Positions 33,301-46,356 of a stretch of 64,000 bases of DNA are shown here, one piece after another (position 1 is the stretch's first letter; each line of letters opens with the position of its first letter). The translations under genes were made by a program, and so were the position numbers. The notes below the pieces were generated by a model. The model saw nothing but the letters and a program-made list of their open reading frames with translations. It was not told the origin of the DNA and searched no databases. Origin of the DNA: Harmothoe impar. Taxonomy: Eukaryota > Annelida > Polychaeta > Phyllodocida > Polynoidae. The DNA is taken from positions 60,675,773 through 60,739,772 of the forward strand of contig OX381707.1 in the NCBI GenBank assembly GCA_947462335.1. Direction: 5' to 3'.

Positions 33301-36300
33301 TTAACCCTTACAGGCCCAGAACTATTTAACCAAAGCAAGATATCTGCAACGTGATAAGTGTAATATAAATGAATCTGTAACAATTGAATTCATTGTCCTG
33401 ACATAGGGTTCATATTGCATTTCCTGAAAGCTATTGCAATAACCTGTCTAATGCTAGGCTCCTATTTGAAAAGAAGAACTAATTTTGGTAACCATGGCAA
33501 CCAGAAATGTTCCATTTATCACATCTATCAAACTTTGCACTAGATTGACTGTATTTTGCGCCACTGAGGAGCATTCTATTCTGATGCCATGGCAACAGTG
33601 GAATTCTTTTACCACGTTCTAAACATGGGAAAGACATGCAACCTATTGAGATCAGTTTCATAGTTTTGATATACATTTCTCATATTGCATTGAAATATTT
33701 ATGCTGATAACTAAGATGACAAATTATGATAGTAGCATGGAGGACAATACTTAGCCTCAGCTAGTGGACAAACTAAAAATTGAAGATTTTTATTCTTATT
33801 TTCCTACTTTAATTGCTCTGAAATCTTTAATATCTATGGGATAACTAATACAAGCCCATGTATGAACAGCTGAGGTCACTCCGGAGACATTGGTATGTCT
33901 TAAAGTTGTATACACTTAATATTTACATGATAGAACCATGTATGACTCAAGTTATGTGCAAAATACGCCATTTTACGCCATTTTCACGCCACTGGGCCCC
34001 TAAGGGTTAAGGTAAATAAAAAAAAGTTAAGAGTTAATTTCTTTTAAAATGTAAAAAAATCAGGAAGAAAAATCTAATAATTATGAGGTGGCATGCACAG
34101 AGAGAAGAAACCAAGTCACAAAGGGAGTCCAAACTATAAATAGAGAGCCCCTGGCTCCATTCCCACACTGTCCGACTCCGGGTCTGACTCCCTGTTGATG
34201 ACATATTCAATTAGATCAAACAGAGTCCAGGTTAGCTGAGGTCAAATAAATGGTTTGCCTGGACTCTCCAAGGGAGTCACAGTATGCCCAAGGGAGTGGG
34301 AATACAAGATATAAATAGGGGACACCAGGTGGCACTACAGTGGAATAACTATAATGCCACCTAGCATATGTACCTATAGCAGTCATCTCCCTCCCTTTTA
34401 AATCAGACTAAAGGTCCCTGACTTATAACACCTGTACGAAGACCTGTCCCCAGTAGCCACCATCTGTGGTTCTATAGCCTTGAGTTCTGTGTGAGTAATC
34501 TTTGTCCTAAGAGCAACACACGCTCCAAGTACAGTGCTTATTTTTACCTTTTTTGAATATAAATTTACTGATGCTAAATTGAAGAGTGAATGTTGGAAAA
34601 GAAGACAGGACTGTGTGATTCTCGGCCATGTTTGTGGAGTGATGGCCAAATTTTCAGCCTGTTGGTAAATGGCTGCCCCATGGCTAATGACGTAGAAAGG
34701 GACATACAATCCAATACACCAGGGGCATAGGGAGCATTAGGGGGCCCAAGGTTTGAGGGAGGGGGAATTGTAAAATTATGCTTATATAAGGCCGGCTCCC
34801 TCTATTTATGGTGTAGGCTCCCCGCTCACCCCCTTTGCCAATGTCAGTGTTATAACCTAAACCATTCCTCTCTGAATAAACCAATACATCTATAGGACCT
34901 GGGCAATTATTCACGTTTAGTCTGCCAATATAACTATTACCTAGCTATTAAAAGTGATGCCATGATGCATTGTGTATCTTGCAAATTTGGAGAAAGTGAA
35001 GTGACCCTTTGTTTGATCTTCCAATTTTTTTTTGCAATATCGAGTGATTAATGACACCCCTCAAGTGTTTCACATTTCCCTTTCGACGGTTTCCACTAAA
35101 TAGTTTCCGATTAATGCGTGGGTGGGTCCATTCATCCAACCCTTTTGCTCTTTGCCTCTTGCTCTCAAAGTTTGTCCTGTGTTTTAGTCTATTACAGCTG
35201 CCTAATGAGCTAATGGGTAGGGTACTTTCTTCTCTTCTTTTGGTTGAGAGGGGTTGTGGACTCAATGCGGCTTATAAGGTTTCCTCAATGTGAGGGATCG
35301 GCTTCAAAGAGCGTTTTTTTAAATTCCATAATTTTTGTGAAAAGTGGCTTGAATGAATAGCTCCCAGAGTTGTGGGGGTGGGGTCCATATCTGATGGAGG
35401 GGGGGGATGGGTGGGCGTTATGTTGGTGATGTCTGGTCTATGACCATTATTGCATCACTGAAGGTGTGCCAAATGAAACTTCTAACAGTGAAATGTAAAC
35501 AACATAGCATGCGAGATCAGAAATACTGTAGCACTATCAGGACAGTTTAAGGCATATTCTAGAAGAAATATGCTAAATATGGGACCATGCACCTTTTTTT
35601 TCTCGGAACACGGATTATCCACTGTAAAAATTATTCCATAAAATTACAGTGAATCACTGGCATCAATGAATGTCGGACTTTCATCTTTTTTTATGGTCAC
35701 CCCGTTTTGCTTTCCCTCGTAAATTTTACAGGCTTTCCTGTTGTATTTTTACAGTGATTCTTGATTCATTGATGTGTATTTCATGATATCATCTTAATTC
35801 CAGGCCCGAGAAGCATAATTGAATGCCTCAGAGCAATATACAATTACAATTCATGAGCAAAAGGTACTCCAGGATTGTTACAAAGAAACTCTGACAACTG
35901 TCTCAATATGTATAATTCTAATTACCACAACATGGGTATTTATACTATCCTCACTAGTTCCAAGGGTCCCAAAAGGGAAATTACATATTCTTCATATTTA
36001 ATATGCTAAAGGCTTCTATTTTGATTGTGTAATTAATGAGATCTTTAGTTGGATATCTTTATAAATCTAACACATTTAGGTATGTTTTAAAGTGGTAGCT
36101 TCCACTGAAGTCTCCCTATTTAACCAAGCTCCCACCTGGTGTGCAAACATTTAACAGAGATTCTCCGTAAATGAAAAAGAAACATTCTTTCACTGTACTA
36201 GTTTAGGGATGTTCAATGCAAAAGTATTGAGTTTTACAGTGTTGCACCGTAAATCACAATAACCATCAAATTTAACATTGATTCTCCCTAATTATACAGA

Positions 36301-36367
36301 ATATTTTTACAGTGCAGCTATGTATGGATATATATCCTTGAACAAGTTACTCTGAGAACTAATATGC
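33157..36367 (+). repeat. Tandem duplication, copy A (with insertion)
   Basis: The first copy of a segment of about 2.5 kb that repeats directly at 36375..38880. After removing the 702-bp insertion and one TTAA, the copies are 2505 and 2506 bp. They differ by eye at only a few places: T-run length near 35030, a G-run near 35400, and a C/T at about 35806. Contents: AT-rich non-coding DNA, a fragment of the CACAGAGAGAAGAAAC family at 34096, and CACTGTAAA-like words at about 35616-36300. Confidence 0.95.
33305..34006. mobile_element. piggyBac-like MITE with TTAA duplication and known empty site
   Basis: 702 bp between TTAA copies (33301-33304 and 34007-34010). Ends CCCTTACAGGCCCAG and CTGGGCCCCTAAGGG, 13 of 15 positions complementary. 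The second tandem copy has a single TTAA at the same place (GAGG-TTAA-GGTAAAT), so insertion boundaries are exact. A TTAA target and CCC tips are hallmarks of piggyBac. No transposase frame, so non-autonomous. Confidence 0.92.
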
Positions 36368-36374
36368 GTGTGTT

Positions 36375-38880
36375 TTGTGTGTTTTGTGTTACTGCGAGCC
36401 AGAGGTCAGGCTGCAGGATTTAATAGAAACCCTGAGGCCCAGGGACCCAGAAAAGTCAGCCAATTGCTACATGAGCCATTACTTCCAGGTGCGGGGCATG
36501 TCAACACCATTTTAGAGGTTAAGGTAAATAAAAAAAAGTTAAGAGTTAATTTCTTTTAAAATGTAAAAAAATCAGGAAGAAAAATCTAATAATTATGAGG
36601 TGGCATGCACAGAGAGAAGAAACCAAGTCACAAAGGGAGTCCAAACTATAAATAGAGAGCCCCTGGCTCCATTCCCACACTGTCCGACTCCGGGTCTGAC
36701 TCCCTGTTGATGACATATTCAATTAGATCAAACAGAGTCCAGGTTAGCTGAGGTCAAATAAATGGTTTGCCTGGACTCTCCAAGGGAGTCACAGTATGCC
36801 CAAGGGAGTGGGAATACAAGATATAAATAGGGGACACCAGGTGGCACTACAGTGGAATAACTATAATGCCACCTAGCATATGTACCTATAGCAGTCATCT
36901 CCCTCCCTTTTAAATCAGACTAAAGGTCCCTGACTTATAACACCTGTACGAAGACCTGTCCCCAGTAGCCACCATCTGTGGTTCTATAGCCTTGAGTTCT
37001 GTGTGAGTAATCTTTGTCCTAAGAGCAACACACGCTCCAAGTACAGTGCTTATTTTTACCTTTTTTGAATATAAATTTACTGATGCTAAATTGAAGAGTG
37101 AATGTTGGAAAAGAAGACAGGACTGTGTGATTCTCGGCCATGTTTGTGGAGTGATGGCCAAATTTTCAGCCTGTTGGTAAATGGCTGCCCCATGGCTAAT
37201 GACGTAGAAAGGGACATACAATCCAATACACCAGGGGCATAGGGAGCATTAGGGGGCCCAAGGTTTGAGGGAGGGGGAATTGTAAAATTATGCTTATATA
37301 AGGCCGGCTCCCTCTATTTATGGTGTAGGCTCCCCGCTCACCCCCTTTGCCAATGTCAGTGTTATAACCTAAACCATTCCTCTCTGAATAAACCAATACA
37401 TCTATAGGACCTGGGCAATTATTCACGTTTAGTCTGCCAATATAACTATTACCTAGCTATTAAAAGTGATGCCATGATGCATTGTGTATCTTGCAAATTT
37501 GGAGAAAGTGAAGTGACCCTTTGTTTGATCTTCCAATTTTTTTTTTGCAATATCGAGTGATTAATGACACCCCTCAAGTGTTTCACATTTCCCTTTCGAC
37601 GGTTTCCACTAAATAGTTTCCGATTAATGCGTGGGTGGGTCCATTCATCCAACCCTTTTGCTCTTTGCCTCTTGCTCTCAAAGTTTGTCCTGTGTTTTAG
37701 TCTATTACAGCTGCCTAATGAGCTAATGGGTAGGGTACTTTCTTCTCTTCTTTTGGTTGAGAGGGGTTGTGGACTCAATGCGGCTTATAAGGTTTCCTCA
37801 ATGTGAGGGATCGGCTTCAAAGAGCGTTTTTTTAAATTCCATAATTTTTGTGAAAAGTGGCTTGAATGAATAGCTCCCAGAGTTGTGGGGGTGGGGTCCA
37901 TATCTGATGGGGGGGGGGGATGGGTGGGCGTTATGTTGGTGATGTCTGGTCTATGACCATTATTGCATCACTGAAGGTGTGCCAAATGAAACTTCTAACA
38001 GTGAAATGTAAACAACATAGCATGCGAGATCAGAAATACTGTAGCACTATCAGGACAGTTTAAGGCATATTCTAGAAGAAATATGCTAAATATGGGACCA
38101 TGCACCTTTTTTTTCTCGGAACACGGATTATCCACTGTAAAAATTATTCCATAAAATTACAGTGAATCACTGGCATCAATGAATGTCGGACTTTCATCTT
38201 TTTTTATGGTCACCCCGTTTTGCTTTCCCTCGTAAATTTTACAGGCTTTCCTGTTGTATTTTTACAGTGATTCTTGATTCATTGATGTGTATTTCATGAT
38301 ATCATCTTAATTCCAGGCCTGAGAAGCATAATTGAATGCCTCAGAGCAATATACAATTACAATTCATGAGCAAAAGGTACTCCAGGATTGTTACAAAGAA
38401 ACTCTGACAACTGTCTCAATATGTATAATTCTAATTACCACAACATGGGTATTTATACTATCCTCACTAGTTCCAAGGGTCCCAAAAGGGAAATTACATA
38501 TTCTTCATATTTAATATGCTAAAGGCTTCTATTTTGATTGTGTAATTAATGAGATCTTTAGTTGGATATCTTTATAAATCTAACACATTTAGGTATGTTT
38601 TAAAGTGGTAGCTTCCACTGAAGTCTCCCTATTTAACCAAGCTCCCACCTGGTGTGCAAACATTTAACAGAGATTCTCCGTAAATGAAAAAGAAACATTC
38701 TTTCACTGTACTAGTTTAGGGATGTTCAATGCAAAAGTATTGAGTTTTACAGTGTTGCACCGTAAATCACAATAACCATCAAATTTAACATTGATTCTCC
38801 CTAATTATACAGAATATTTTTACAGTGCAGCTATGTATGGATATATATCCTTGAACAAGTTACTCTGAGAACTAATATGC
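36375..38880 (+). repeat. Tandem duplication, copy B (empty-site copy)
   Basis: 2506 bp nearly identical to 33157..36367. The junction has a 7-bp filler (GTGTGTT, 36368-36374) in a TG-rich context. Lacks the TTAA-flanked element. Reading frames on both strands recur unchanged in the two copies, but this reflects recency, not coding. Confidence 0.95.
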
Positions 38881-41430
38881 TCAGTCAAATACTTGCAAGT
38901 GGAAAAGGATACAACACCTGCACCAAGGTATGCCCCAACTCATTTCAGTATTTCTCTATATTGTGCCCCCATAAAAAGAAAAAAAAAACCTACTTGAAGA
39001 AAAGTGCTCTGTTTTTTAAATGATCAATTTGCAAAGACAAAGACAAGGCAAATTGATGTTTATCGCTGAACAGTTTGAAAAATGGGCATCGTGGTTTTCT
39101 GTCGTACTTCTTTCAGTGACTGATTCCTAAAAATAGGATGCGCTGCTGTTTCCCAGACAGTTTTTTTATCCATTCCTTTATCTGAGATCCTTGCCATCTT
39201 ATGTTGTGATTAATTAGTTTTTCTTGACAATACGTGAATTATTTATGATGAAAAGAAGTGGACACCAAAGTAGAAGTCAGAGTTGGTACCGTCAGGGAAA
39301 GTGTCTGGGAGATGTCAGGGAATTCCAATTGTTGTCAGGGAAAAAATAGATTTTCTGAAAAAATGTCACTCCTGTTCAGTGAAGAAGTTCGAAGCCTGGG
39401 TAGGAAAAATCTTGAATCCTCTGGAGGGGGAGGGAAAAGAATGTGTGCGCTTAATTATGCGGTTATCTACAAACCCCCTCCCTGTCGTTAGATAATGACC
39501 AGTCCCTAAGTAGAAGATAGATTTAAAAAGTATATGAGGAACTATTATACATCAGTTGAGTCAAGGGAACCGGCTGATGTATGTTAGTAATGTGGGAATC
39601 AATAACTTTCATGCAGCATTGCTTGTATCATCAATCATACTGAACCACTATATTGCATACTGATTACTGCCTTATTGACCTCTTTGAAGAGACACATTAC
39701 ATGCATAGTTAGCTATAGCAGCGTAATACTTTCCATTCTGCCTAGATTCCCCATTAAGCTCAGTCAAGTCTAAAGGCCATTAATTTGAGCCCCATATAGC
39801 TTAATGGGTAGTGAATGAAACAACCCTTATAATAACCCCGTATAGTTCCCATCTTAGATTTAAAGATACATTACCACCTCAATCGACCCAAAATCAAGCT
39901 ATGAAATAAACCCAATATAGACCTCCATTAGTCACTTCCTTATCAATTGACAGGCCCTTTTACCATAGGGAAGCCATTGCCAATTTTGGAAGACAAATTA
40001 ACTGAAAGTGAAGGGGTGTTTTTATGTTAGTGTATTGATGACTGGCAATGGGTTGATCCTGTAAAGACTCTATGACTTATGAGCTTTAAAAATACTTTAA
40101 AAGTGTTACATAAGGTTAAAGGTAGTGACAAAATGATGTGTTTCTCCAATACTAAACGTATCAACTATAAGGGAAACAGAGAGTTATGCAGACAGCATAT
40201 CAAACCGGTAACAGTGTGGTGGTAGAAGGGGGGAATAACGGAAGACATTCAGATAGGAAAAAGAAAAGAGTGTCCATTCTGGTCATATCTAAGGAGTTAC
40301 TCCTGCTCCCCCATTTACTGTTTGCACTGGCACACACACACACACTTATACAATAAATTATTATACCACAACCAAGACAGTACCACATACCATCTAGAGA
40401 CTGCCTTAATGTATGTTCAGGTCAACTGCTTAGCAGCTGCAAATAACGGAGAACCAGACCAGAAAGGCTATATAATAGCCTATAGTGCCTATGATCAGAT
40501 TAAGGATACACATACATGTGTGTTTTCATATCAGCATCTATATCAGTAATCCCATTTAGTATTATCCATCTTGTCTCACTCTTTTTGAATTGTATATAAA
40601 TAGGAATGGATTCATAGTTTCATTGGGGTGGAAGAATGGGGTCGTGTCATCAGGATAATGCTCTAGAGTAAACTTCATACTGTAATTTAATTTGAGTAAT
40701 GGAATTTGATATCCGGTAGTTACCAGTATTGATCACTTGTGAACAGGCACGTAATAAGGGGCACAAAGGAGGAAATTGATAATTTTAATTAGAGTCAAGA
40801 TCTTTAAATGAGATATCATCAGCTTAGATAGTCCTGCTAGTTTTCTGGGAATCATATCTCCAACATGAGTTGTTTCATAACTAAATATGATGGCAAAATC
40901 TGATTTACCAAAGATGTAAGAATATCAATGTAGATTTGGTTTTATTAGGAATTTCCAAGGTCTGTTTTCAGTTTTCAGTTATTGCATGATGGCATTTACA
41001 AGAAACTAAGACCAAGATATTTCATTTAGAAAATTAGTGGAATAATTGTTATAGAATGTTTGCACCAAAAAATTCTCCATAAAGAAATATCCATTTTGCA
41101 TTTTTGGTCATATTTATCACTATTTTGCCATTCTAATGCCCCCTGGTGGCCAAAAACAATACTAAAATTCCCCCACCGAGGTACCCTTTCACGTGTCGAT
41201 CCACATTAATTTTGTCTATGTTATTTTCATACTAAGATTGATAAATGAATGGTGAACCTAATGACAACTGCAAACCTGACATTTCAACAAAAACATAATG
41301 AGCACCTAGGAAATGACATATACCTATGGTTATGTGTTGCAATGCAATAAACACTGTATTGCAATCAAGCGCTGTCTCTCGTATGACTGTAAAAAATAGC
41401 TTACAAATTTAATTCCTCTGATGACATAAA
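38881..41430. other. Intronic sequence, one CA microsatellite
   Basis: No gene recognised. A short (CA)n run lies at about 40329-40344. Confidence 0.45.
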
Positions 41431-41507
41431 TGTACGGTGTAATGGTAAATCGGCATTGCCACTGGAATTCTTAGTAAGTTGCCACAGTCTTGCAACCATA
41501 CGCCTAA

Positions 41508-42925
41508 GGCCAAAAAAAAGGAGGTGTGTTTCAGTTTACATAGTCTGAAACACTAGGCAGGGTAGGTCGGATATTTATTGACCCAGGTCCCCTGGGTTTT
41601 AGGGAGACGTTTTTGCAGAAAAAGAAGTAGATGTGCAGTCAAACTTTGATGCAGCTTTATAAAGTTTCTTTTGCATATTTTGAATAAAGAATAGCACTGC
41701 AACTAACTTACAACCTATGTCTGTCTGCCCGTTCATCCAAAAAGATGAAAAGAATAGTTTTTCCTAGTGAAAAAGAAGGGAGAAAATGAGCCAATTTGAT
41801 GTTAAAATACCTCTCTCTGTGAACTAATGCTAAAGAATAGCACAGTGACCTTGAATCCACCCTTTAGAAGAGTCACGTTCACACAGACTTCCTATACCTA
41901 CAATGGTTAAGACCAGGTGAGATCAAAAAGTCAGACGCTTTTAACATAAAAAAAAAATTCAGTAGTGGTGCACAAAGATGTCATAGGCATAGCCTATAGC
42001 CTTGTCATACATGACAAAGACACAGTGTGGGTGGGGTGGGGGTAGGGGTGAAGTTGGGGTTGGGACATTGGATTGGGACTTTGGGCTGGGACTTAGGGGT
42101 GGGACTTTGGGTTGGGACTTTGGATTGGGACTTTGGGTTGGGACTTTGAGTTGGGACTTTGGATTGGGACTTTGGATTGGGACTTTGGATTGGGACTTTG
42201 GATTGGGACTTTGAGTTGGGACTTTGGGTTGGGACTTTGAGTTGGATCTTTTGGATTGGGACTTTGGATTGGGACTTTGGGTTGGGACTTTGAGTTGGGA
42301 CTTTGGATTGGGACTTTGGGTTGGGACTTTGAGTTGGGACTTTGGATTGGGACTTTGGATTGGGACTTTGGATTGGGACTTTGGATTGGGACTTTGAGTT
42401 GGGACTTTGGGTTGGGACTTTGAGTTGGATCTTTTGGATTGGGACTTTGAGTTGGGACTTTGGATTGGGACTTTGGGTTGGGACTTTGAGTTGGGACTTT
42501 GGATTGGGACTTTGGGTTGGATATGACTTTGAGTTGGGACCCTGGGTCACATGTGATGTATATCACACAATCAATCTTTTATTTATTTTTTTAAATTTTT
42601 TTTAAACTTTTGACAGAAATGTACCCGAAGGTTGATTCGTAAACTTCAGCGCTGACTCGCCGACAACAGTATTGACTCGTAGACTATCAAATTGACCCTG
42701 AAATACGCCCAAAATGACTCAAAACATGATATTTTTTTTTCAAAATTGGATAAAAGTTTCTTACTGCCTACGACATTGACTCATACACTATCAAATTGAC
42801 CCTAAAATAGCCTTAAAATCACTTAAAACATAAATATTTTTCTAAATTGGATAAAAATTTCTAGGGTCGGCCCGTTTTGCTAGGTAGGGTCGGGTAACCT
42901 GAAACACACCTTTTTTTATTTGGCC
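41508..42925. mobile_element. GGCCAAAA-family element expanded by a minisatellite, TAA duplication
   Basis: 1418 bp between TAA copies (41505-41507 and 42926-42928). Ends GGCCAAAAAAAAGGAGGTGT and TTTATTTGGCC; inner TAGGCAGGGTAGGTCGG and GGGTCGGGTAACCTGAAACA. Much longer than its 266-477-bp relatives because of the 14-bp minisatellite plus extra sequence at about 41580-42050. The CTTCAGCGCTGACTC words are present on the right. Confidence 0.82.
42050..42542 (+). repeat. 14-bp minisatellite with higher-order period
   Basis: About 35 copies of GGACTTTGGATTGG and variants (GGTTGG, GAGTTGG). The irregular unit GTTGGATCTTTTGGATTGG occurs at 42241 and 42424, giving a higher-order period of about 183 bp. 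Minus-strand frames reading as Ser-Pro-Asn-Pro-Lys-rich repeats are an artefact of the array. Confidence 0.95.
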
Positions 42926-44390
42926 TAATATAATTAGGCCTGCATATATCATATTGTTCATAGAGCAAATCACTCAAGGAACATAGTACTATTTCTCAGT
43001 CTAACATAATTCAGGGGGATATTACTCACTATCGTACAAAAGTAAAGGTGCATTTGAGGATTCCTCATTGTGAATCCTATCTGTGACAGCTTTTATACAG
43101 ATCTAGCTTAGTGAGGATCGTTGTTCCTTATACAGAATATCCCATTGTCCCCTGTTGTAAGACCTTATGATACCGCCAGAAATAATGTATGCTGCTTTTT
43201 GGCCTTGTTTCCGCTCATATCGTTTCTCTTGATCATTCTTCAGACAACCGCACAATTGCAGTAGCGTGCTAACAAAAACAGTTATCATCGCTTTTGAATA
43301 TTCTTATTTCCTTCTATGCTTTTCCAGTTATTGAATAATGACAGATTTCTTGTTTGGTTTGAAAGTGGCTGCTGGTGTTAAACAAGTTATTGCTACATAC
43401 ATGTTTTTCTGATGAAGAGTGTGCATACATGCATTGAATATATCCTTTCCAATGCTATAGGCTATACATATATCTTTTGATGCGGACTGATGCTATCAAG
43501 ATATAGTGCTGATTTATGTGCTACAGGTACCACTGATGAATATAGATTATATGGATAAAAGAATGTTCATACAGTGTTATTGACAGCCACACAGAAAAAA
43601 TTGAAGTTGAGTACTAAACCCTGCTCCCCTACCTGTTTACTGTTTACCCCCAACACGTGCAGACATTTACAATGAATCCTTGTATTACCACCTTGACATT
43701 ATATTAAGCCTATTGCTGCAATGCATTAATGTCCATTTCCAGTCCAAATAAATGTGTGTATGTGCCTGGTTTCTATATATTAGATAATGCTCTGCAGCAT
43801 GGGGATCAGACTTTGAATCGTGTTTTAGTCACTTTAAACTACTGTCAGCACATATATCAGGATTATAATGCCATTCATGAGTTCTCTTGATTCATCTCTT
43901 TTTCCCCCCTCATCTCTCTCTGATTCGAGTCCGAAGGTTCTTTGTATCAGAGTAATTACTAGCTCGATCGCAGGATCTTGTCAGGTCAACAAGATAATGC
44001 TCTCTAATGGACTTGATACTTCAATTCTATACTGCTGAATTAGTGGATTTGAAAGCACAGTGAAAGTGTTGATGGTATTTCTATATGGCGTTTAAGTCAC
44101 CTTAATTACTGCTTAATGAATGCACTGTAAGGTATATTTTTTCCCACAAAGAGACTGTGACATATTAATGGCTCCTGCTATACTAGGTATTCTAATTAAG
44201 TTGTCTTAAATGAAGCAGAGTAAGGGGTAGGCCTACAGAATATTGTTCTGAGGGATGAGTAACAAAGCTTTAAATCTTAGCTCTCTACCCAAGACCTAGG
44301 GGAGAGGGACCCCATAATAAAGGCCTTTGATCAGTAGAATACTAATTATGCCCATGAATGCTAATATACCAGGGTCTACCCTGCAACTGT

Positions 44391-45719
44391 TCACTTTTAA
44401 TCGCCCGAGATGATGTATATTAACCTAGATATTAAAATCCATGTTATCAAGTTTTGTGTATAGTGCAGATTTAGAAAAAGTACAGATACCTTCAGTTTGA
44501 CCTTTTGCAGTGTCAGATCATTTTCCAAATGCAAACTATCGGTGCGAATCAAACACAGTGTTAGAACCCATATTGTGCAAAGTGAGAGTGATTGACACAT
44601 CATTTTGTTGTGCTTCCCATTTTCCATTTTGACAGGAAGTCTTTCAACTGACGGTTTCCATTCAATAGTTTTTCAGTGATCTGTGGGTGGACCCGGTTAT
44701 CTATTCTGTGTCAACCGTCTTGCCCTCTGTCCCTAGCACTCAACGTTTGTCCTGTGCGTTAGTCAATTAATCTCCCGCCTAATCTTAATGGATATGTTAC
44801 TTTTTTCTTTCTTTTAGGTAGGGGTAGGGGATAGCGGGTTTTAGACTTAATTCAGCATAATTATGTTGGTAGCTTTTTTCATTTTTATTTTTATCAAATA
44901 CCAGAATTACTTTGGAAGTTTAATGAACTTTAATGAATTTCTCTCAGAGGTGGGGGGGGGGGGTACTACAGATCTACTAGAATATGTTACATATGGGACC
45001 ATCTACCTCTCACAGAACTTGGAGCGTGGTAATGTGCTGGAACGAATTAATCTGAAAACTAGTATTGCTTAGTCAGACACTTGTAAGTGTAAGAAAGTGT
45101 AAGTGTTAAAAAACACCTGCATTAAGAGCCCCCCCCCCTCCATGACAAGTGATTTGCTGTATGAGTGATATAAGCCAAGGACATGGTAAACAGGAGTGAT
45201 ATGTCCGTACATAGAGTGTCAGAGAAAAATTGAAGTCATGTTAAACTTCTGCTCCATAAGTCACCTATTTGGGTATACAAAATGCATGCCTATATATAAA
45301 TGGCTGAGTTGACTATATATATCCATTTCAGAAATTATTATGGGTATCATTCCCTCTGTATGATTCTTCGGTTATGCAACACCATTTATCATATCTTTTT
45401 GATTGTTGTTGCATTTTGAAACATCATATTATGAAATAAATACACACTACAAAATCATGATTGTCCAAGGCGTCAGCCGCGGATGGTCCAATTCCAGTGT
45501 TAATGCATGGGTGAGTGCCCAATGCGCAAAATCTATGGGCATTGGTCCAACGGCCGGTTGCATCACAGTGGTTTCAGTGATTAATTAATGGTGTAGGTTG
45601 CTGGTAATCCTAACTAAGGTTGGGTCTAGTAATGAGCTCTGGATAAAAACATGGCGGCTATTCTAATTAAAGATCAATATAAGATAGTAAGTTGGGCTCC
45701 CACACTCTGATTAATATAT
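44391..45719. other. Spacer between Y1 and Y2, holding X' and unique sequence
   Basis: Contains the diverged copy X' (44640..45140) and about 580 bp of unremarkable AT-rich DNA. No gene recognised. Confidence 0.5.
44640..45140 (+). repeat. Diverged third copy (X') of the 33-39 kb segment
   Basis: Matches parts of copies A and B in order: GACGGTTTCCA, TTTGTCCTGTG, then TATGGGACCAT and CAGTCA/CAGACA-CTTG. In A and B about 720 bp separates the last two landmarks. In X' they are almost adjacent, so A/B carry an insertion, or X' a deletion, there. Much older than the A/B duplication. Confidence 0.65.
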
Positions 45720-45793
45720 AGTGTAATGGTAAGGTAAATGATGGCATTGACACTGGAATTGGATCATATACCCAGCCTAGTTAGGCCTGCATA

Positions 45794-46130
45794 TATCGTC
45801 ACCACCAAAGGTTGCAGGTAAAAAATACTAGTGTTGGCAAAATAAGAATCATCAAAATTATTTATTCAGTAAACATATTGATGATTCTTGTCACATCGAT
45901 TACGACCTTTGTATACTGAGAAAAACGGTATTATATCAGTTAGGACGCGATATATATATATACTGATCTACAGAAACCTTCCACAAAATGGTCATAATCA
46001 AAGAAATCCAAAGATTGTGGTAATGCCATTGCATAAGGAAAACTATAATACAAAAAAGTCACCCTCTTTCATTTATAATCTTTGTATAGTGAGGTGACGA
46101 TATATCATGAAGGACCAAACAGCGACCGAT
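45794..46130. mobile_element. Insertion in Y2 with ATATATCGTCACC inverted pair
   Basis: Absent from Y1, where CTGCATATATCAT runs directly into TTCATAG. The segment contains ATATATCGTCACC at the left and GGTGACGATATAT at 46093-46105, and an internal stem (AAGAATCATCAA/TTGATGATTCTT). The exact right end is uncertain. Confidence 0.55.
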
Positions 46131-46356
46131 GGATATAATCATGTTTTTCATAGAACAAGTCACTCATGGAACATAATATTGCCCAGTCTAACAAAATTAA
46201 GGGGGATATTACACACAATTGTAGGAATATAAGGGTGCATGCATATAGGATTTCCTACTGTGAACCCTATCTGTAACAGCTTTTATACAGATCTAGCTTA
46301 GTGGGGACCGTTGTTCCTTAGGCCTATACAGAATATCCCATTGTCTCTTGCTGTAC

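Larger units (their letters stand above)
41440..44390 (+). repeat. Older segmental duplication, copy Y1
   Basis: Aligns in order and orientation with 45720..48470. Shared landmarks: GTGTAATGGTAA near both starts; TTAGGCCTGCATATATC; AGCTTTTATACAGATCTAGC; CAGAATATCCCATTG; AGTACTAAACCCTGCTCCCC; CCCAACACGTGCAGACA. Identity by eye is about 75-85 percent in conserved blocks. Y1 carries the 41508..42925 transposon, which Y2 lacks. Confidence 0.85.

Noticed and set aside
35190..35290. tRNA-like word GAGCTAATGGGTAGGGTAC with a later GGTTGTGGACTC
   Set aside because: Resembles a D-arm and T-arm only loosely, and arms do not pair. Possibly an old SINE, not a tRNA gene.
34398..38514. Pairs of identical frames (76-109 codons) in copies A and B
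   Set aside because: Identity comes from the recent duplication. The frames show no motif, and the older X' copy does not preserve them.
42005..42605. Frames of up to 181 codons reading as Ser-Pro-Asn-Pro-Lys repeats or Gly-Leu-Trp repeats
   Set aside because: They are translations of the 14-bp minisatellite. Shifted units keep several frames open, and the array sits inside a transposon.
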